This document shows, one piece after another, positions 4,942-7,021 of a DNA stretch of 7,021 bases. How positions within the stretch are numbered: the first letter of the stretch is position 1; each line of letters begins with the position of its first letter. Location of the stretch: positions 1 to 7,021 of the forward strand of contig DHPL01000041.1 in the NCBI GenBank assembly GCA_002407905.1, given 5' to 3'. A model generated the notes under the pieces. The model was not told where the DNA came from. It made no database searches and saw only the letters and a program-made list of their open reading frames with translations. The DNA comes from Anaerolineaceae bacterium UBA5365. GTDB taxonomy: Bacteria > Chloroflexota > Anaerolineae > Anaerolineales > Anaerolineaceae. Made by a program: the position numbers and the translations under genes.

Positions 4942-7021
4942 TGACCCACCCAGCCGCTGACCCCCTACTGCCTGAAGCGGACACCCCACAGGATGGAGAG
5001 CTCCCACTTCTGCCCCTGGGTGGCGTCCCAGCCGACCGCGGCCAGTGGCTTCCAGAGGAGGACCCCGAAGAAAGCGTTCTGGATTACCTGAAAGCCCTGC
5101 CCCGGCGATGGCTGGATGGAGAAATCAAGGCATCCCTGCGCAGCAGTACCAACAGCGCGCCAGAGGAACCGCAAACGGCTCAGAGCACGCGCTGGGAAGT
5201 GTGGCTGTTCCTACTGGGCCTGGCAATCTACCTGGTCACACGCCTGGTCGCGCTGGATAAATTTCCAATCTATTTCTTTTCTGATGAGGCCTTGCAAACC
5301 CTGCACGCCCAAAGCCTGCTCAATAATGGTTTCCGTGACCAGAGCGGGCGCTTCTTGCCGCTCTTCTTCAGCAATGCCGGCCAGTACAACCTCTCGCTTT
5401 CAGTCTATTTACAGCTCCTGGCAGCCCCGTTCGAACGTTCGGTTTACCTCACCCGGGCCATTCCGGCTCTGGTCACCTCGGTTGCTCCCATATTAAGCGG
5501 CCTGGCCATGCGCAAGTTCTTTAAACTGCGCAGCTGGTGGCTGATGCCATTTTTGTTCAGTGCGGTACCATCCTGGTTTCTGCACTCGCGTACCGCATTC
5601 GAAACCAGCCTGGGGGCTGCCCTGTTTGCCGCTGCTTTGTACGCATATCTCTACTACAGGCTCAAAGAGCCCAAGGCCATGCCCTGGGCCGTCATTGCGG
5701 CCGGGCTTTGTTTTTACAGCTACGCCGCGCTTCAACCCGTAGTGGTTGTTTGTTTTCTCCTCCTGCTGTTTCTGGACTGGCCGTATCATTGGCAGCAGCG
5801 CCGGCATTTGCTGCCGGGCCTGGCTGTGCTGCTTCTGCTTGCCATCCCTTATCTGGTATTCCGTGCCCGAAACCCGCAAGCGCTCAGTTTTCAACTCAAC
5901 CTTTTGGGCTCGTACTGGTTGGAGGCCAAACCCCTTTCCGCCAAACTTCTTGATCTGCTCACGCGTTGGCTCAGCGGGCTCAACCCGGTCTATGGGTTCT
6001 TCCCTGGCAGCCAGGACCTGGCCCGCCACACGATGCGCCCATACGCGCATATGCCGGTGTACTTCCTGCCCTTTACGTTCTGGGGGCTGTGGCTGGCAAT
6101 TAAAAACCTGCGCCAACCAGGCCAGCGCGCGCTTCTGGCCGGCTTGCTTGCGGCGCCGGTGGGGGCAGCATTGGTGCAGCCTGCCATCACGCGCCTCCTC
6201 GTAGTTGTCATTCCCCTTGTATGGCTTAGCGCCTTAGGCCTGGAAGGGCTGATCAGCAAGATCAATAACGCTCAGAGCCAAAAAGGAGCTGCCCTGACCT
6301 ATATGGCCATACTCAGTATCGCCAGCCTGATCATGTTGGACGATGCCTTGATCAATGGGCCTGCCTGGTACCAGGATTACGGCCTCTATGGCATGCAGTG
6401 GGGAGCGCCAAAAATCTTTCGCGAAGCTCAGGCCTGGCAGGAGGCCTTCTCTGAAGACGAGGTGGTGCTGAGCCCCAGCTGGGCAAACGGCACGGACATT
6501 CTTGCGCGCTACAGCCTGCCCAACGGGCGCTTCCTGCGCCTGGATTCCTACCAGTACTGGACCCTGAACCAGGAGCCGCTGGACGAAGGTACGGTTCTAA
6601 TCGTTACGCCCCAGGAATATGCCGCCGTGATGGAGGAACCCAAGTTCCTCCCGCCGGAAGTACTGAAAACCATCCCCTACCCCAACGGCCAGCCCGGCTT
6701 TTACTTTTTGCGCCTGGCTTACTCCGGCCGGGCCGATGGCCTCTTTACCGCGGAGAGGGAGGAGCGCCAACGCCCGCTGCAGGCAAGCTTACAGATATTG
6801 GGGCAGCCAGTTGAGCTAACCTATCCAGGGCTGGACATCGGTGAGATCGAATTGATCTTCGATGGTGACCCCAACAGCCTGGTGCGCGGGCTGGAGGCGA
6901 ACCCCTTTGAGCTCAACCTAAACTTCAGCGAACCAGCAAACCTGCAAGGCCTGGAGCTGCGCCTTGGCGCTCCGGCGATGCAGATCACCGCTAAACTTAG
7001 TCTGGACGGCGGCACGGAGAA
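4941..7021 (+). CDS. GT-C family membrane glycosyltransferase, 3'-truncated by window edge
   Basis: Frame open from the ATG at 4941 through the last base: 693 full codons plus two bases, no stop. It looks like a polytopic GT-C (PMT/ArnT-like, GT39-related) enzyme that moves a sugar from a polyprenyl-phosphate carrier to an extracytoplasmic acceptor; donor and acceptor are unknown. Layout: residues 1-84 are an acidic, proline-rich cytoplasmic extension; TM1 is about 88-105; the GT-C acidic pair D115-E116 (FSDEA) sits in the first external loop, followed by the common D-x2-G-x3-P stretch (133-140). Further hydrophobic segments lie near 170-190, 199-215, 223-239, 248-279, 290-307, 373-388, 398-413, 417-436 and 449-468. 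SRTAFE (216-221) resembles a motif frequent in this superfamily. After the last TM comes a soluble external part. From about 598 it resembles a discoidin/F5-8-type beta-sandwich (FDGD at 640-643, NPFELNLNF near 656-664). The start overlaps the nuclease stop (TGATG); only a weak GGCGGG lies upstream. Family call confident, specificity unknown. Confidence 0.85.
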   Translation, partial: MTHPAADPLLPEADTPQDGELPLLPLGGVPADRGQWLPEEDPEESVLDYLKALPRRWLDGEIKASLRSSTNSAPEEPQTAQSTRWEVWLFLLGLAIYLVTRLVALDKFPIYFFSDEALQTLHAQSLLNNGFRDQSGRFLPLFFSNAGQYNLSLSVYLQLLAAPFERSVYLTRAIPALVTSVAPILSGLAMRKFFKLRSWWLMPFLFSAVPSWFLHSRTAFETSLGAALFAAALYAYLYYRLKEPKAMPWAVIAAGLCFYSYAALQPVVVVCFLLLLFLDWPYHWQQRRHLLPGLAVLLLLAIPYLVFRARNPQALSFQLNLLGSYWLEAKPLSAKLLDLLTRWLSGLNPVYGFFPGSQDLARHTMRPYAHMPVYFLPFTFWGLWLAIKNLRQPGQRALLAGLLAAPVGAALVQPAITRLLVVVIPLVWLSALGLEGLISKINNAQSQKGAALTYMAILSIASLIMLDDALINGPAWYQDYGLYGMQWGAPKIFREAQAWQEAFSEDEVVLSPSWANGTDILARYSLPNGRFLRLDSYQYWTLNQEPLDEGTVLIVTPQEYAAVMEEPKFLPPEVLKTIPYPNGQPGFYFLRLAYSGRADGLFTAEREERQRPLQASLQILGQPVELTYPGLDIGEIELIFDGDPNSLVRGLEANPFELNLNFSEPANLQGLELRLGAPAMQITAKLSLDGGTE

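Noticed and set aside
5493..6116. 207-codon minus-strand open frame within the glycosyltransferase gene.
   Set aside because: The opposite strand codes continuously for a convincing membrane glycosyltransferase. The antisense product is Gln/Arg/Lys-rich with no family resemblance.
5537..6204. Overlapping plus-strand open frames (about 5537-5953 and 5746-6204) that could suggest separate small genes.
   Set aside because: They are in the wrong frames of the long open frame starting at 4941, which has proper TM segments and motifs throughout. Their Cys/Arg/Ser-rich products look like frame-shift shadows.

Overview
This 7,021-base window is GC-rich bacterial chromosome, densely coding, with no RNA gene, insertion sequence, CRISPR array or prophage signal that I can see. 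The resemblance of the proteins, from memory, points to Chloroflexota and probably the Anaerolineae: a long GatA, a DUF2779 nuclease fusion, and a GT-C glycosyltransferase with a carbohydrate-binding-like tail. That assignment is inference, not measured.

Left half (about 58-3400, minus strand): a complete gatC-gatA-gatB operon for the tRNA-dependent amidotransferase, which makes Gln-tRNA(Gln) and/or Asn-tRNA(Asn) from mischarged Glu-tRNA(Gln) or Asp-tRNA(Asn). The three cistrons are joined by ATGA stop/start overlaps. A perfect extended -10 (TGCTATAAT) lies just upstream of gatC and predicts a leader of only about 20 nt.

Centre (3401-3504): a 104-bp divergent intergenic region. It holds the gatC promoter and Shine-Dalgarno on the minus strand, a small palindrome, and on the plus strand a TAAAAT box placed so that transcription would start at or next to the A of the next gene's ATG. 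This suggests a leaderless mRNA.

Right half (3505-7021, plus strand): two genes overlapping by one base (TGATG). The first encodes a 478-residue protein that appears to join a RecB/Cas4-like PD-(D/E)XK nuclease with a cysteine cluster to a DUF2779 domain carrying DEDD-exonuclease-type motifs. The second is a large polytopic GT-C glycosyltransferase that stays open to the window edge (693 full codons) and has a long cytoplasmic N-terminal extension and a discoidin-like C-terminal segment. The gat operon is ordinary translation machinery. The nuclease/glycosyltransferase pair is the less explained part: the two proteins should act in different places (cytoplasmic nucleic acid versus membrane/cell envelope), and their tight coupling has no obvious reason.
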